Assembly (NCBI GenBank): GCA_018333515.1
Contig: JAGXSZ010000023.1
Coordinates: forward strand, 62,001 to 126,000
Direction: 5' to 3'
DNA length: 64,000 nt
From: Actinomycetota bacterium
Lineage (GTDB): Bacteria > Actinomycetota > Aquicultoria > Aquicultorales > Aquicultoraceae
In this document: one piece after another, positions 16,115 to 25,212 of the stretch
Layout of the letters: each line of letters opens with the position of its first letter
How positions within the stretch are numbered: the first letter of the stretch is position 1
The notes under the pieces: model-generated
Database searches by the model: none
Told to the model about the DNA's origin: nothing
Seen by the model: the letters and a program-made list of their open reading frames with translations, nothing else
Program-made: the position numbers and the translations under genes

Positions 16115-16150
16115 ATGCCGCCTTTCATGCCGCCTTTCATGCCGCCTTTC
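16115..16150. repeat. Tandem repeat, 3 x 12 bp
   Basis: ATGCCGCCTTTC is repeated three times exactly at 16115-16126, 16127-16138 and 16139-16150, in the 60-bp gap between the GT4 gene and the glycosylphosphotransferase. On the minus strand each unit reads GAAAGGCGGCAT, so each carries a GAAAGG ribosome-site-like string. Confidence 0.85.
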
Positions 16151-16157
16151 GCGCTGC

Positions 16158-17285
16158 CTATCGTTGTCGCAAGACCTCTCCATGCAAGACCTCTTTATAA
16201 ACGTCGAGCAAACGCTCGATCATGACATCCATCGCGAACTCGTTCTCGAACCGCTCTTTAGCTTGAGCGCCCAGCTTCAAGCGTAACTCGTCATCCCCGA
16301 GAAGCCTGTTTAATCCATCGGCTAACGCGGCAACGTCCTTAGGCGGCACCACAAGGCCGGATACGCCGTCTTTATTGACAAAGGGCACTCCCGTCGGGAG
16401 ATTCGTGCTTATGACCGGCTTGCCGCAAGCGTGCGCCTCGAGCTGGACCAACCCGTACGCCTCGCTCGACTCGACCGACGGCAGCACAAAGACGTCGCAT
16501 GCGTGGTAAAAGGCGGCAAGCTCCGCCGGCGGCAAGGGGCCGACAAACTCGACCTTGCGGGCGATGCCCAGCTCTTCGGTGAGCGCCTTGAGTTCCGGCT
16601 CTAAGTCCCCTTCACCCGCTATTACGAGCACCGCGTCGACCTCTTTGAACGCTTTTATTAAATAATCGACGCCCTTGTAATAAATCAGGCGCCCCAGAAA
16701 AAACGCTATCTTCGGGCCGTACCGCGCGCGCAACTCATCCGCTCTGGCTCGGACTTGCGGTGTGAGCGCGAGCCAATCGGTCGGCACGCTAAACGGTATG
16801 ACCGTGCATTTATCCTCGACCCGCCGCAAAAACGGCGAATTCTCGATAAGGTTGGGAGAACTCGCTATTATCCGGTCGGCGCGGTCGAGAAACTTCTCCA
16901 GAAACGGCCGGTAGAACTTGAGCAGAGTCTTCTGCCTTATTATATCGCTGTGGTAGGATACGACAAGCTTGCCCTTGGGTTTGGCGATAAGATACGCCAG
17001 CTCACCGGTCGGGTTCGGAAAGTGGAGGTGATAAATGTCGCTCGTGCTCTTTTTGAGCGCCGGGATGAAACCGGGCGCCATCGGCGTGGACCGCAGACGG
17101 CCAAGGCTCGCGACCTTTGTAACCCTTACCCCATCGGTGTATTCGACAACGGTGCGCGGCGCCTCGTTGGCGGCGAGCACCTCGATATCGACCTTGTCTT
17201 TGAGCCCGACCACAAACATACGGACGACGTTTTCGACGCCGCCGATGTGGGGATAGTAGAGTTTGTTAACCTGCAAAACTTTCAT
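16158..17285 (-). CDS. Glycosyltransferase family 4
   Basis: This GT-B retaining glycosyltransferase has 375 residues. The N-terminus MKVLQVNKLYYPHIGGVENV is typical of GT4 enzymes that use activated sugars in the cytoplasm. The C-terminal donor domain has IAFFLGRLIYYKGVDYLIKA, and the ExnE-type motif is seen in SVESSEAYGLVQLEAHACGKPV. It is more distant from the five GT4 paralogues further along (its N-terminus differs). Gene order suggests it acts just after the glycosylphosphotransferase. Confidence 0.9.
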   Translation of the reverse strand: MKVLQVNKLYYPHIGGVENVVRMFVVGLKDKVDIEVLAANEAPRTVVEYTDGVRVTKVASLGRLRSTPMAPGFIPALKKSTSDIYHLHFPNPTGELAYLIAKPKGKLVVSYHSDIIRQKTLLKFYRPFLEKFLDRADRIIASSPNLIENSPFLRRVEDKCTVIPFSVPTDWLALTPQVRARADELRARYGPKIAFFLGRLIYYKGVDYLIKAFKEVDAVLVIAGEGDLEPELKALTEELGIARKVEFVGPLPPAELAAFYHACDVFVLPSVESSEAYGLVQLEAHACGKPVISTNLPTGVPFVNKDGVSGLVVPPKDVAALADGLNRLLGDDELRLKLGAQAKERFENEFAMDVMIERLLDVYKEVLHGEVLRQR

Positions 17286-17303
17286 ACGATACCGGCCCGG
17301 AGC

Positions 17304-17343
17304 GCGCTGCCCGGCGCTGCCCGGCGCTGCCCGGCGCGACCCG
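17304..17343. repeat. Tandem repeat, 10-bp unit
   Basis: GCGCTGCCCG is repeated exactly three times from 17304 to 17333, followed by a degenerate fourth copy. It lies just upstream of the GT4 start, on the other side of that gene from the 12-bp tandem repeat. Confidence 0.8.
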
Positions 17344-17505
17344 GCTCTCTCCCAAGACTCAAGATTCTTTTCAAACGCTTATAATACCTAAGGTTCTTTG
17401 TGCGGATTTTCACCCGCGCTTTTATTATATAGGAAGCGGGTTTTTTCGAAAACCTTTAGGATGGAGAAGAATTGCGTGCGAAACGTGCGCGGACTTTCGC
17501 GAACT

Positions 17506-17940
17506 TTATGAAACATTGCTCGGGTAAATAAAAAAACCCTCGTTCTTAGCAGCTTCTCTCAACCTTTCGTCGAGACATACAAAGCCATGATTAAATGGAT
17601 TTTTTTCTGCCCAAATCAAAGCCGCAGCTAATTGTAAGGAGTCGGCAGCGCGTAGCGGATGCAATCTTAATAATCGCCGAGCAATCTGTCTGACCTCATT
17701 GGTGGGCTCAACCTCTGTCCATCCCGAGGCCAGCGCTTTAAGAATATGGCTAGCTTGCCCTTCCGACAGAAAGTCTAGACTACCTTCCCGTCTTAAGCGC
17801 TCTAATGCCGAGTAGCACTCGACCAAGCTGCCCCACCAGGCAACCATAGCCTCATCTTCTACGATTAGTTGTTCAATCGCTCGAGTGTGTGACTCCTTGA
17901 AGCAAAGTGGAAGAATAGCGGACGCATCCCAAAACTTCAA
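17506..17940 (-). CDS. PIN-domain ribonuclease toxin (VapC-like)
   Basis: This 144-residue PIN-domain protein is a likely RNase toxin. Acidic active-site positions are seen: Asp5 in MKFWDASAILP, Glu41 in SLVECYSALERL, Asp100 in RAADSLQLAAAL and a late Asp in FVCLDERLREAA. Its start overlaps the stop of the Phd-type antitoxin gene by 4 nt, the normal toxin-antitoxin layout. The module sits between two parts of the glycan locus and is probably mobile. Confidence 0.88.
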   Translation of the reverse strand: MKFWDASAILPLCFKESHTRAIEQLIVEDEAMVAWWGSLVECYSALERLRREGSLDFLSEGQASHILKALASGWTEVEPTNEVRQIARRLLRLHPLRAADSLQLAAALIWAEKNPFNHGFVCLDERLREAAKNEGFFIYPSNVS

Positions 17941-18227
17941 CGGCTCTCCTCCCGCTCCTCAAGCAATGCTTTCAAGGCAATGCCTTTTTTGTCTAGGGGT
18001 CTCGGCATATCCCAAAATCCGTCAGGTAGTCTGTTATGACCTAGCTTAATAAGCCCTTGCTTTTCCAGCTCACGTAATCTTTCGGGCACGGCATCTTCAC
18101 GCGCTATCGGCACCATTTTTGCCACCGGCTTTCCATGCTCAGTAATAAGAATCTCTTCGCCTGCTTTGACCTTTTTCAAATATTCGCTTAGCGAGGCCTT
18201 GAGTTTTGATACAGCTGCTTTTTTCAT
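17937..18227 (-). CDS. Phd/YefM-type antitoxin
   Basis: This 96-residue antitoxin has the Phd N-terminal DNA-binding fold (KKAAVSKLKASLSEYLKKV, then EEILITEHGKPVAKMVPI) and a C-terminal part that would wrap and block the PIN toxin. I took the ATG at 18227, with GAGG upstream; a TTG at 18239 is possible. A perfect 10-bp inverted repeat lies directly upstream and is the probable autoregulation site. Confidence 0.88.
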   Translation of the reverse strand: MKKAAVSKLKASLSEYLKKVKAGEEILITEHGKPVAKMVPIAREDAVPERLRELEKQGLIKLGHNRLPDGFWDMPRPLDKKGIALKALLEEREESR

Positions 18228-18237
18228 TTTTAACCTC

Positions 18238-18261
18238 AATAGTCATATTTTTATGACTATT
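18238..18261. promoter_or_regulatory. Operator palindrome of the Phd/PIN module
   Basis: AATAGTCATA-TTTT-TATGACTATT is a perfect inverted repeat (10-bp arms) 10 nt upstream of the antitoxin start. Phd-family antitoxins bind such palindromes to repress their own operon; its position fits. Confidence 0.75.
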
Positions 18262-18359
18262 ATAGTTTATTTTCTAGCTTAACGGTAGATATTTTTATCG
18301 GCATCTTATGCGCAAGGCTGTACAGTAAGCTCTGCGGCTAGCGCGTGTAAGGCAGGTGC

Positions 18360-18382
18360 GGGGGGCGCTTTTAGCGCCCCCC
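18360..18382. terminator. GC-rich hairpin after the large secreted protein gene
   Basis: A 10-bp stem GGGGGGCGCT / AGCGCCCCCC with loop TTT lies 18 nt past the stop. No U-run follows on the minus strand, so termination is only probable. Confidence 0.55.
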
Positions 18383-18400
18383 TCTGCCGGCAAGGCATAC

Positions 18401-20428
18401 CTATTGAAGCTCGAGTCTGGTCTGGCCGTGAAGTACGCCGAGACGCTGATACGCGCCGCCGAAGTACACGCGCACCTCATATCGCCCGCCCGGCGCCAGC
18501 CAGGGGTAGCTTTTCGGGTCGATGTCGAGCAGGTATTTCTTATCACAGGAATTGATTCGAACCACGTTGTCGGCCGACTTGCCCGAGTAAACGAAGACCG
18601 CCGAACTCTCCCCAGTCGAGACGAGTACGCGCACCGATTTATCGGTCGCAAAATTTCTCATCCCGTCGCGCGCCGCAAAGCGCAACGGGATGCGCGACGA
18701 GCCGTCTGCGACATAGGTTTTGTCCGCCGGGTCGCCTGGACGCCGCACCGGCCTCAGCCAGCCAAAATCATAGCCGACGGTAAAAGGCACCGATTTTAAG
18801 GCGCTGTTGCCGGCCGTATCGGTCGCGCGCACATCGAGGGTTTGCTCGCCGGGCGTACTGAAAACCAGCGACCCGCCGCTGAGAACGGTTTTGCCGGCAA
18901 CGCCTCCGGCAAACGAGCCGACCCCGGAGACCGTATCGGTAACATCGAAGGTGAAGGTTATCGGCTCATTTACCAGGTAGTGATTGTTCGCGCGCAACGG
19001 CCGGAGACTTGCCGTCACTTCCGGCTTAGCGCAATCGACCTTCAAGGAAAGGCCGCGCACCTGCTCCCGGTTGCCGGCGGCATCTTCAGAGTAATATGAA
19101 AACTCATGCGCGCCGGCGGGCACCGCAAGAATCGCGTCGTAGAGATTGTAGGGGCCGACCGCGAAGCGATAGTGGGTCTTGCCCGCTTCGTTAGACTCGA
19201 GAGCGATCTTCGGCCTCGTGACATACCAGCCGTTTTGCCCATCGGGGGCCGGCGGTGTCACCGAGACACGCGTCACCGGCGGCTCGGTGTCGGCAATGAG
19301 TTCGACTTGTAGCGGGCTCAGCAACGACTTCGAGAGATTTTCAATACCCGCATAGCTATTTGACGTATCGGAATACCAGTATATCTTGGCGTTAGCCCTA
19401 CCCGAGCTATCGTCGAACGAGATTATCCTGTCCCACGCGCCCGAGCACTTGGCCGCCGCATACCACCGCGCGACATCTTTAGCGATGGCGCCAAAGACGA
19501 CGCCGTTGTTCGGATTTCTAAATGCCAGGTACTTGGGGTTAACGCCGGCGCTATCGTACCCGGTAAACCAAGGCCCGATATCGCTCACGCCCAAATTAGT
19601 TATAGATACCTCGTCACCGAGGCCGTTCTTCATAAACTGATAATTCCTATTGAAGCAGAGCATGCCGTCAACGGCGCCGTTTGCCATAATCCACTTCTGA
19701 TCCTTGTAATAGCGAAGCCTGGCGGCGCCAAGCGCTATCTCCGAAAATACCGGACCGCTTTCGACGAGTCGGGCTTGCGCGGCGCCGAAATCACCGGGGT
19801 TTACTCCGTTAGAATCAGAGCCCAAAAAGCCGTAAAACCACGACCACGTAGACTCATCGGTTAAGCAATCGGGGTCGTTGGTCAAGTTCTTATCATTGTT
19901 GCCGTCAAACCTCAAGTCCGTAATGGCGTTCTTGCCGGAAATGTCGAAACCGGCTCTTCCGCCCCACCCGATATACACGCCGTCTGTTTGCCAAAACTTA
20001 CCGTAGTCGTTGACCACGGAATTTAGAACCCCGTAATTCGGCTTGCCCGCGCTCGGGTTGCCGTAGTAAAGACGGTATTCGCCGGTGCCGCCCGCATCGG
20101 CCTGGGCGAAAAAAGAAATCTTGTAGATGTGGGCGTCGCTTACGCTTACCTGGCAAGGTATCTCGGCGCCGCCGGTGCCGGTTATGCGAATGTCCTCGCC
20201 TCGGGGTTTTACCTTATCCGATACAAGAACGACTTCGACCGGCTCATTGGTCCTTTTAATCCCGGCGGGCTCCGTGACCCGAACGACCGCCGAATGCGCC
20301 CAGCCGCCGCCCCCTGCCTCCGATAACCCGCTTAATCCGCTGGAATAAGCCGTATTCGACATCCCACCGAACAATACAATCGTTAGAACTAAAATCGCTA
20401 TATTGATAGCCCTTTTGTGGATATTCAA
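18401..20428 (-). CDS. Large secreted protein with Ig-like repeats, unknown function
   Basis: This 675-residue exported protein has a signal peptide (about 1-30, hydrophobic IAILVLTIVLFGG). An N-terminal domain contains VRVTEPAGIKRTNEPVEVVL, and a central region has YLAF/WWY-type aromatic segments resembling carbohydrate-active folds. From about 385 a module runs PPVTRVSVTPPAPDGQNGWY...ALESNEAGKTHYRF...FSYYSEDAAGNRE, the same kind of repeat as in the 59-64 kb surface proteins. A further Ig-like domain (VTDTVSGVGSF) and a C-terminal domain follow. A role in binding or trimming the surface glycan is a guess. The TTG start at 20428 has GGAGG 9 nt upstream and overlaps the stop of a 19-residue leader frame. 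Confidence 0.7.
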   Translation of the reverse strand: MNIHKRAINIAILVLTIVLFGGMSNTAYSSGLSGLSEAGGGGWAHSAVVRVTEPAGIKRTNEPVEVVLVSDKVKPRGEDIRITGTGGAEIPCQVSVSDAHIYKISFFAQADAGGTGEYRLYYGNPSAGKPNYGVLNSVVNDYGKFWQTDGVYIGWGGRAGFDISGKNAITDLRFDGNNDKNLTNDPDCLTDESTWSWFYGFLGSDSNGVNPGDFGAAQARLVESGPVFSEIALGAARLRYYKDQKWIMANGAVDGMLCFNRNYQFMKNGLGDEVSITNLGVSDIGPWFTGYDSAGVNPKYLAFRNPNNGVVFGAIAKDVARWYAAAKCSGAWDRIISFDDSSGRANAKIYWYSDTSNSYAGIENLSKSLLSPLQVELIADTEPPVTRVSVTPPAPDGQNGWYVTRPKIALESNEAGKTHYRFAVGPYNLYDAILAVPAGAHEFSYYSEDAAGNREQVRGLSLKVDCAKPEVTASLRPLRANNHYLVNEPITFTFDVTDTVSGVGSFAGGVAGKTVLSGGSLVFSTPGEQTLDVRATDTAGNSALKSVPFTVGYDFGWLRPVRRPGDPADKTYVADGSSRIPLRFAARDGMRNFATDKSVRVLVSTGESSAVFVYSGKSADNVVRINSCDKKYLLDIDPKSYPWLAPGGRYEVRVYFGGAYQRLGVLHGQTRLELQ

Positions 20429-20484
20429 GAATCATCCCCTCCAATAAATGTTATATGGCGCGACGTAGCGCTTGCTGTGGCCAT
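20425..20484 (-). CDS. Short leader frame coupled to the large secreted protein
   Basis: A 19-codon frame starts at ATG 20484, preceded by GGGAGGTGA, a stronger ribosome site than that of the large gene itself. It encodes MATASATSRHITFIGGDDS and stops with TGA overlapping the TTG start of the downstream gene (TTGA). The layout suggests translational coupling by a leader peptide. The peptide has no motif I recognise, and the frame may be fortuitous. Confidence 0.4.
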   Translation of the reverse strand: MATASATSRHITFIGGDDS

Positions 20485-20613
20485 AGGTCTTCACCTCCCT
20501 TGGAATAAAATAAACAAGCGATAACTACGCACTTGCATATTTCAACATTTGTGCTTATATTCCTTTAAGTAAATTAAATTTTGTTTTAGGAAGTGAGATA
20601 GATACCAAGACCC

Positions 20614-21432
20614 CTACTCAACCCAGGCGTGGAGCATGACCGGCCCGCCCGCCCGTTCCTCTATCCCCTTCACCTCGATACGATACCGGGGATTTATATC
20701 CGTTAAGTAACCGGCAATCGATTCGGCATGCCCCGCCACGTGGTACGTAGTAATAGCTATCTTCGGGGACTGCTTCTTTATGGTTTCCCTTGCGCCCTTT
20801 AGCATGGAGAACTCGTAACCCTCCAGATCGGCCTTGATGTAAGAGACGGGGATGCCGCGCTCGACGAACAGGGTATCCAGCGTTGCAACCTCGACCGGGG
20901 CGCCGTCACCGGAGGTGTTCAGGGCCGACGAGATGCCGCGCTCCGATATGTGCGCCGTTCCTTCTTGGTCGGAGAGCGCCATCGGCAATACCTCCACATT
21001 GTCAAAGCCGGAAAAGGTCAGCCGCATGGCTTCGACAAATCTTGTCATCGGCTCTATCGCATAGACTTTAGCGGCCCTGTCGGCCGCCAGCAGGCTAAAC
21101 AATCCTTCGGCCGCCCCGCAATCGACAACGACGTCCCCCGGCGCAACCCGCGTCTGCTCGATCTCGTAATAATGCCAATCCTGGGGGTAACTTAACTCCG
21201 CTATCACCTGGTACAGCGAGCCTATCGCAAATTCTTTCGGGTAATACAGCGGGCGCTCAAGGCCGTTCAGATAGACCAATACATAATCGCCGTCTTCAGC
21301 AACGCGCCATATGTTTGGTTTTGCTTTCCGCTCACATCTCCGCCCAAATAAAAATTTAATCATCTCCGTTGTCGAGACCCCGTTTTTGCGCCCGGAAAGC
21401 CAATGTAAGAGTACCTGCAACCGCCTGTTCAC
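20614..21432 (-). CDS. FkbM family methyltransferase
   Basis: This SAM-dependent O-methyltransferase of 272 residues has the FkbM core: GDVVVDCGAAEGLFSLLAAD (motif I, about 113-131), VYAIEPMTRFVEAM, NVEVLPMALSD, VATLDTLFVER and YIKADLEGYEFSMLKGA. Family members methylate sugars or natural products, and within a glycan locus this one probably decorates a sugar hydroxyl. It lies after the PMM/PGM terminator, so it has its own promoter or depends on readthrough. The downstream 185-bp gap contains the leader frame of the next gene. Confidence 0.88.
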   Translation of the reverse strand: MNRRLQVLLHWLSGRKNGVSTTEMIKFLFGRRCERKAKPNIWRVAEDGDYVLVYLNGLERPLYYPKEFAIGSLYQVIAELSYPQDWHYYEIEQTRVAPGDVVVDCGAAEGLFSLLAADRAAKVYAIEPMTRFVEAMRLTFSGFDNVEVLPMALSDQEGTAHISERGISSALNTSGDGAPVEVATLDTLFVERGIPVSYIKADLEGYEFSMLKGARETIKKQSPKIAITTYHVAGHAESIAGYLTDINPRYRIEVKGIEERAGGPVMLHAWVE

Positions 21433-21563
21433 GAGCCCTCCTCATCCAAACCGACCGCCTGCCGGATAGGCGATCAAGCCGCTGTGAGCGCTCGATTTTT
21501 CGGCACTTCAGGCCCCTTTTGGTAGGTGCGCGTTGAAACGAAGAAATGGTGCCCTAAAATAAA

Positions 21564-21591
21564 AGACAAGCGCATATATACGCTTGTCTTA
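21564..21591 (-). terminator. Rho-independent terminator after manB
   Basis: A 10-bp stem AAGACAAGCG / CGCTTGTCTT with an 8-nt loop lies about 140 nt past the manB stop. The minus strand continues TTTATTTTA. Confidence 0.75.
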
Positions 21592-21729
21592 TTCTATATT
21601 TGTGCAAATATACCTTTATGTATTATGAAGATTTTTTACTTTATCGAGGAGATGATATTGAGATTCTTCGCTTCGCTCAGAATGACAGAGAAAAGCTCAG
21701 AATGACACAAGAATTAAGGTGTAGTGGTA

Positions 21730-23154
21730 CTAGCATTGCAGCTTCAATTGACCCTCAACAAAAGTTCTCAAGTAGTCGCGGCGTTCGGCGCTGTTTGCCT
21801 CGAAGCGCAGCACCAGTACCGGCTGCGTGTTGGATGCCCGAACCAGGCCCCAGCCGTCTTCGAAAATCAGCCGTACGCCGTCTATCGTGATTATGTCCTT
21901 TATTCGCGGCTCGGCGCCGCTCGCGCGGTGCTCCTCGAACACACGCTTGAGCGCCTCGACGACCTCGCGCTTCTTGTCCTCGGGGCAGTCGGCGCGAAGC
22001 TCCGGCGTAACAAAAGTCTGCGGCAAGCCCTCGAAGAGACTGCCGACGCCGGTGAAACCGTCATCCTGCGCCCGCTTTCTCTTAACAATCGAAATCAAGC
22101 GACACGCGGCGTATAGCGCGTCGTCGTAGCCAAAATACCTATCGGCAAAGAAAAAGTGTCCGCTCATCTCGCCGGCGAGCGCCGCTTTTTCCTCTTTTAT
22201 CTTGTCCTTGATGAGCGAGTGGCCCGTCTTCCACATAATGGGGACGCCGCCTAGGCGCGCAATCTCGTCGTACATCACCTGAGAGCACTTGACCTCGCCG
22301 ATAAACTTCTCGCCCTTTCTTTCCCGCAAAATGTCGGTGGCAAATAAAATCATCAGCTTGTCGCCCCAGAGAATGTCGCCCTTCTCGTCGACGCCGCCGA
22401 GCCTATCCGCGTCACCGTCGAACGCGATGCCGAAATCGCACCCCTCATCGACGACCATACGGATAAGGTCTTGGAGGTTTTCTTCGACTGTGGGGTCGGG
22501 GTGGTGGTTCGGGAAGCGCCCGTCGGGCTCACAATACAGCTCGACGACTTCGCAGCCGAGCGCCCTGAACAACTCGGGGGCGAGGAGGCTCGCCGCCCCG
22601 TTGCCCGCATCGACGGCTATCTTTATCCGGGGAAGCTCGACCATGTCACTAAAGGCGTGTCTGATGTATTCAATATAGGGCGGGATGATTTCGTACTCGG
22701 CGACACTGCCGCGATCGATAGTCGGAAGCTCGGCGTTGTAGTAAATCTCTTTCAGACGCTGTATCTCCCGCCCGTGGATGGTGTCGTGCCCCACGCATAT
22801 CTTGAAACCGTTGTATTCCGCGGGGTTGTGGCTGCCGGTAATCATGATGCCGCCGTCGACTTCGAGATGATAAGTCGAATAATATAACAGGGGTGTCGGG
22901 CACGGCCCAAGGTCATACACGTGTGCCCCCTGACTTGTCATGCCCTCTATCAAGGCGGCTGAGAGGTCATCCGAACTGAGCCGCACATCGCGGCCTACGC
23001 TCAACACAAGCTCGCTCTTTCCGGTTCTATTGCGCACATATTCACAGTAAACAGCGCCTAAGCGCCGCGCAAACTCAACCGTTAACTCCCGCCCAAAAAC
23101 ACCGCGCAGGTCATATTCGCGAAACATCGTCTCTTCCAAAGTTCTTTTCTGCAA
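21730..23154 (-). CDS. manB: Phosphomannomutase/phosphoglucomutase (AlgC/ManB type)
   Basis: This enzyme converts mannose-6-phosphate to mannose-1-phosphate (or the glucose equivalent), feeding the ManC enzyme encoded at 28.9 kb. The 474-residue protein has FREYDLRGVFG at the N-terminus, the phosphoserine loop ITGSHNP (Ser108), the metal loop DGDADR (246-251), the sugar-binding GEMSGHFFF and the phosphate-binding RASNTQP. The TTG at 23154 has GGGAG 8 nt upstream; ATG at 23127 is an alternative. Two partial copies of this gene lie at 24300-24363 and 28105-28287. Confidence 0.93.
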   Translation of the reverse strand: MQKRTLEETMFREYDLRGVFGRELTVEFARRLGAVYCEYVRNRTGKSELVLSVGRDVRLSSDDLSAALIEGMTSQGAHVYDLGPCPTPLLYYSTYHLEVDGGIMITGSHNPAEYNGFKICVGHDTIHGREIQRLKEIYYNAELPTIDRGSVAEYEIIPPYIEYIRHAFSDMVELPRIKIAVDAGNGAASLLAPELFRALGCEVVELYCEPDGRFPNHHPDPTVEENLQDLIRMVVDEGCDFGIAFDGDADRLGGVDEKGDILWGDKLMILFATDILRERKGEKFIGEVKCSQVMYDEIARLGGVPIMWKTGHSLIKDKIKEEKAALAGEMSGHFFFADRYFGYDDALYAACRLISIVKRKRAQDDGFTGVGSLFEGLPQTFVTPELRADCPEDKKREVVEALKRVFEEHRASGAEPRIKDIITIDGVRLIFEDGWGLVRASNTQPVLVLRFEANSAERRDYLRTFVEGQLKLQC

Positions 23155-23158
23155 GTTA

Positions 23159-24268
23159 TCATCTCCCTAGGACTTGTTTGTAAACATCGAGGGTCTCTCT
23201 CGCGAACTGTTCCAGCGAAAAATCATTAACCCGCCTATGCCCTCTCTCTACCAGGCTCGACCTCTTGTCTTCATCTGTAACAACCTCGACTATAGCATCG
23301 GCTAATGCGCCTACATCGAGCGGATTGACAATTACCGCGGCGTCACCCACCACCTCCGGCACCGATGACCTATTTGAGGCGATAACCGGGGTTCCGCATG
23401 CCATGGCCTCAAGCGGCGGCAAGCCAAAGCCCTCGTAAAGCGAGGGAAACACAAAGACGCTTGCCCCGTTGTAGAGGCCAACCAGCTCATCATCGGTTGT
23501 TCCGCCTATAAACCTTACCTTCTGTTCAAGCCCATACTTGCCTATTCGCTCTGCCACGCCCTTAAATTTACTACTCGGCGTGCCCGTAAGAACGAGTTCA
23601 TGCCTCAACTGGTGCTTATTGATAACTTCATAATACGCGTCGATTAAGTATTCGAGCCCCTTGTTGGGCTTTTGATTGCCGAGCGCAAAAATGAATTCGC
23701 CTTTTATATCAAATTTTTCTTTGGTGCGAAGAACGATGTCGCTATCGACTCTGCCGAATATTTCGTCAACGCTCTCATAGACAACCTCGACCTTACTCTG
23801 TGCAACGCCAAGCATTTTTACAACATCGTTTTTTGTGCTATTAGACGGCACAATTATGGCCTTCGCGTTTCGGGCGGCGAATAAATTGTACAGGTAATAG
23901 TAGGCCTTCCGCACCAGGCTCGGCATGGTGCCCCCAATAATAATCGGGGTCAAATCATGTATGGTTATAACAACCGGATACGTCGTTCGTCCTAAAGGCG
24001 ACACAAAATGAGGAGTATGCAGAATATCAAAGCCGTATTGCGCGAATTCGCGCCTTAGTTTTAGAGGCGCGCTTAACGAAAATACTTTGGTTCGCAGATA
24101 ATGCCGCTCAAGATTTGATTTACCAGGAATTTCATGCGCATTATCGCGGTCACAAAAAAGAACCGGCTCGACACCTTCGCCAAATTCCGTAATGCCTTTG
24201 ATTAGGTGATCGGTATATCTTCCAATGCCGCTCCAGCCTATCATTCGAGCGTCAATTCCTACACGCAT
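23159..24268 (-). CDS. Glycosyltransferase family 4 (paralogue A)
   Basis: This GT-B glycosyltransferase of 369 residues begins [20 protein letters not shown] and has [19 protein letters not shown] and the retaining motif [20 protein letters not shown] with both Glu residues. The start at 24268 has GGGAG upstream. The frame runs further, to 24424, but that extension is a piece of manB fused by chance. It ends 4 nt before manB. It is one of five closely similar GT4 enzymes in the window, a set that would fit a mannan-type polymer. Confidence 0.9.
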   Translation of the reverse strand: MRVGIDARMIGWSGIGRYTDHLIKGITEFGEGVEPVLFCDRDNAHEIPGKSNLERHYLRTKVFSLSAPLKLRREFAQYGFDILHTPHFVSPLGRTTYPVVITIHDLTPIIIGGTMPSLVRKAYYYLYNLFAARNAKAIIVPSNSTKNDVVKMLGVAQSKVEVVYESVDEIFGRVDSDIVLRTKEKFDIKGEFIFALGNQKPNKGLEYLIDAYYEVINKHQLRHELVLTGTPSSKFKGVAERIGKYGLEQKVRFIGGTTDDELVGLYNGASVFVFPSLYEGFGLPPLEAMACGTPVIASNRSSVPEVVGDAAVIVNPLDVGALADAIVEVVTDEDKRSSLVERGHRRVNDFSLEQFARETLDVYKQVLGR

Positions 24269-24299
24269 GGCAACTCCCGCTATCCGCCCGCAAAAACTT

Positions 24300-24363
24300 G
24301 AGCACTTGACCTCGCCGATAAACTCCTCGCCCTTTCTTTCCCGCAAAATGTCGGTGGCAAATA
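24300..24363 (-). pseudogene. manB internal fragment
   Basis: These 64 bases match 22283-22346 inside manB with one mismatch and would encode ILFATDILRERKGEEFIGEVK. It lies just upstream of GT4 paralogue A and adds a false N-terminal extension to that frame. The near identity means the duplication is recent. Confidence 0.9.
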
Positions 24364-24419
24364 GTATGACCATACCGCTAAATTTAGCGCTTTTTCTAGC
24401 GCCGATATAAATCTTTCTA

Positions 24420-24552
24420 AGCAAACATTAAGCGCCCTCTAGGTTTAGGAATAGGTCGCCCGAGTTCTTTTGCGAAACGATTGGTCGTCATCGCTCCGAT
24501 AGATAATCACTTCATACTTAACCATTAGAATCACCCAATCTATGTTTTGAGT
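24420..24552 (-). pseudogene. Decayed hicB copy with internal deletion
   Basis: The two ends match the intact hicB region at 28364-28600 almost base for base, but about 100 bases of the middle are missing at the junction near 24473. Only the first (KYEVIIYW) and last (LGRPIPKPRGRL) parts of the antitoxin survive. No hicA is seen next to it. Together with the neighbouring manB fragment it marks recombination between this site and the 28-kb site. Confidence 0.85.
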
Positions 24553-24639
24553 AAATCACCGACCGAACTCTATGCCGTGTTTTGGATGTAAAAAGAGCCG
24601 ATTTTGCCCTAGCGAGGAGCAAGGAACGTGCGGGTTAAG

Positions 24640-25212
24640 CTAGATCTGATCTTGAAGTATTAGCCAATTTACCGCAACAAACAAATCCTTAGCTACAAAA
24701 TTCGGCGCAAACTCACTCGGTATACAACTCACCTCTTCTGCCCCATGGCCGGTAGTTACAAGAATCGTTTTACACCCGGCCCTCTTGCCCGCAATCATAT
24801 CCTTCACCGTATCGCCAATCATATAGGAATAGGAAAGATCAATATCTAAATCGCTAGCGGCCTGAAATATCATCCCCGGTTCAGGCTTTCGGCACGAACA
24901 AGCCCGCCCATAGTTTTCGTCGCCGAATTCGGGGTGGTGAACACAGTAATAGATCGCATCTATCCATGCTTCCTCTTTAGCAAGCTCGAACCTCATGTGG
25001 GAGTGTATCTCTTCTACTCTTTCTTCGTTAAAATAGCCTCTCGCTACACCGGCCTGATTGGTAACGACGACCACCTTATATGCGGCCTTGTTAAGAATTC
25101 GAATAGCCCTAGCCGAATCGGGATAGAATTCGAACCTGCTTACTTCCCTGAGATGACCGACTTCTTCGTTTATCGTGCCATCGCGATCTATAAAAACCGC
25201 CTTACTCTTCAC
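24640..25212 (-). CDS. gmhB: D-glycero-alpha-D-manno-heptose-1,7-bisphosphate 7-phosphatase
   Basis: This HAD-superfamily phosphatase of 190 residues has the nucleophile motif VFIDRDGTINEEV, motif II VVTNQAGVARGYF, the zinc-binding region YYCVHHPEFG...YGRACSCRKPEPGM and MIGDTVKDMIAGKRAGC. This is the GmhB pattern. It removes the C7 phosphate before GMP transfer in the GDP-heptose route. The GTG at 25212 follows GGGGAGG closely and overlaps the gmhA end by 11 nt, so the two are coupled. Confidence 0.88.
   Translation of the reverse strand: MKSKAVFIDRDGTINEEVGHLREVSRFEFYPDSARAIRILNKAAYKVVVVTNQAGVARGYFNEERVEEIHSHMRFELAKEEAWIDAIYYCVHHPEFGDENYGRACSCRKPEPGMIFQAASDLDIDLSYSYMIGDTVKDMIAGKRAGCKTILVTTGHGAEEVSCIPSEFAPNFVAKDLFVAVNWLILQDQI

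Noticed and set aside
17424-17429. TATAAT as the promoter of the GT4 gene at 17285
   Set aside because: A minus-strand TATAAT is present but no acceptable -35, and the gap also has a plus-strand hairpin with T6; not enough support.
23159-24424. Longer N-terminus of the GT4 gene (to 24424)
   Set aside because: The extra part encodes a stray manB fragment; the GT4 fold starts at MRVGIDAR (24268), which has a ribosome site.
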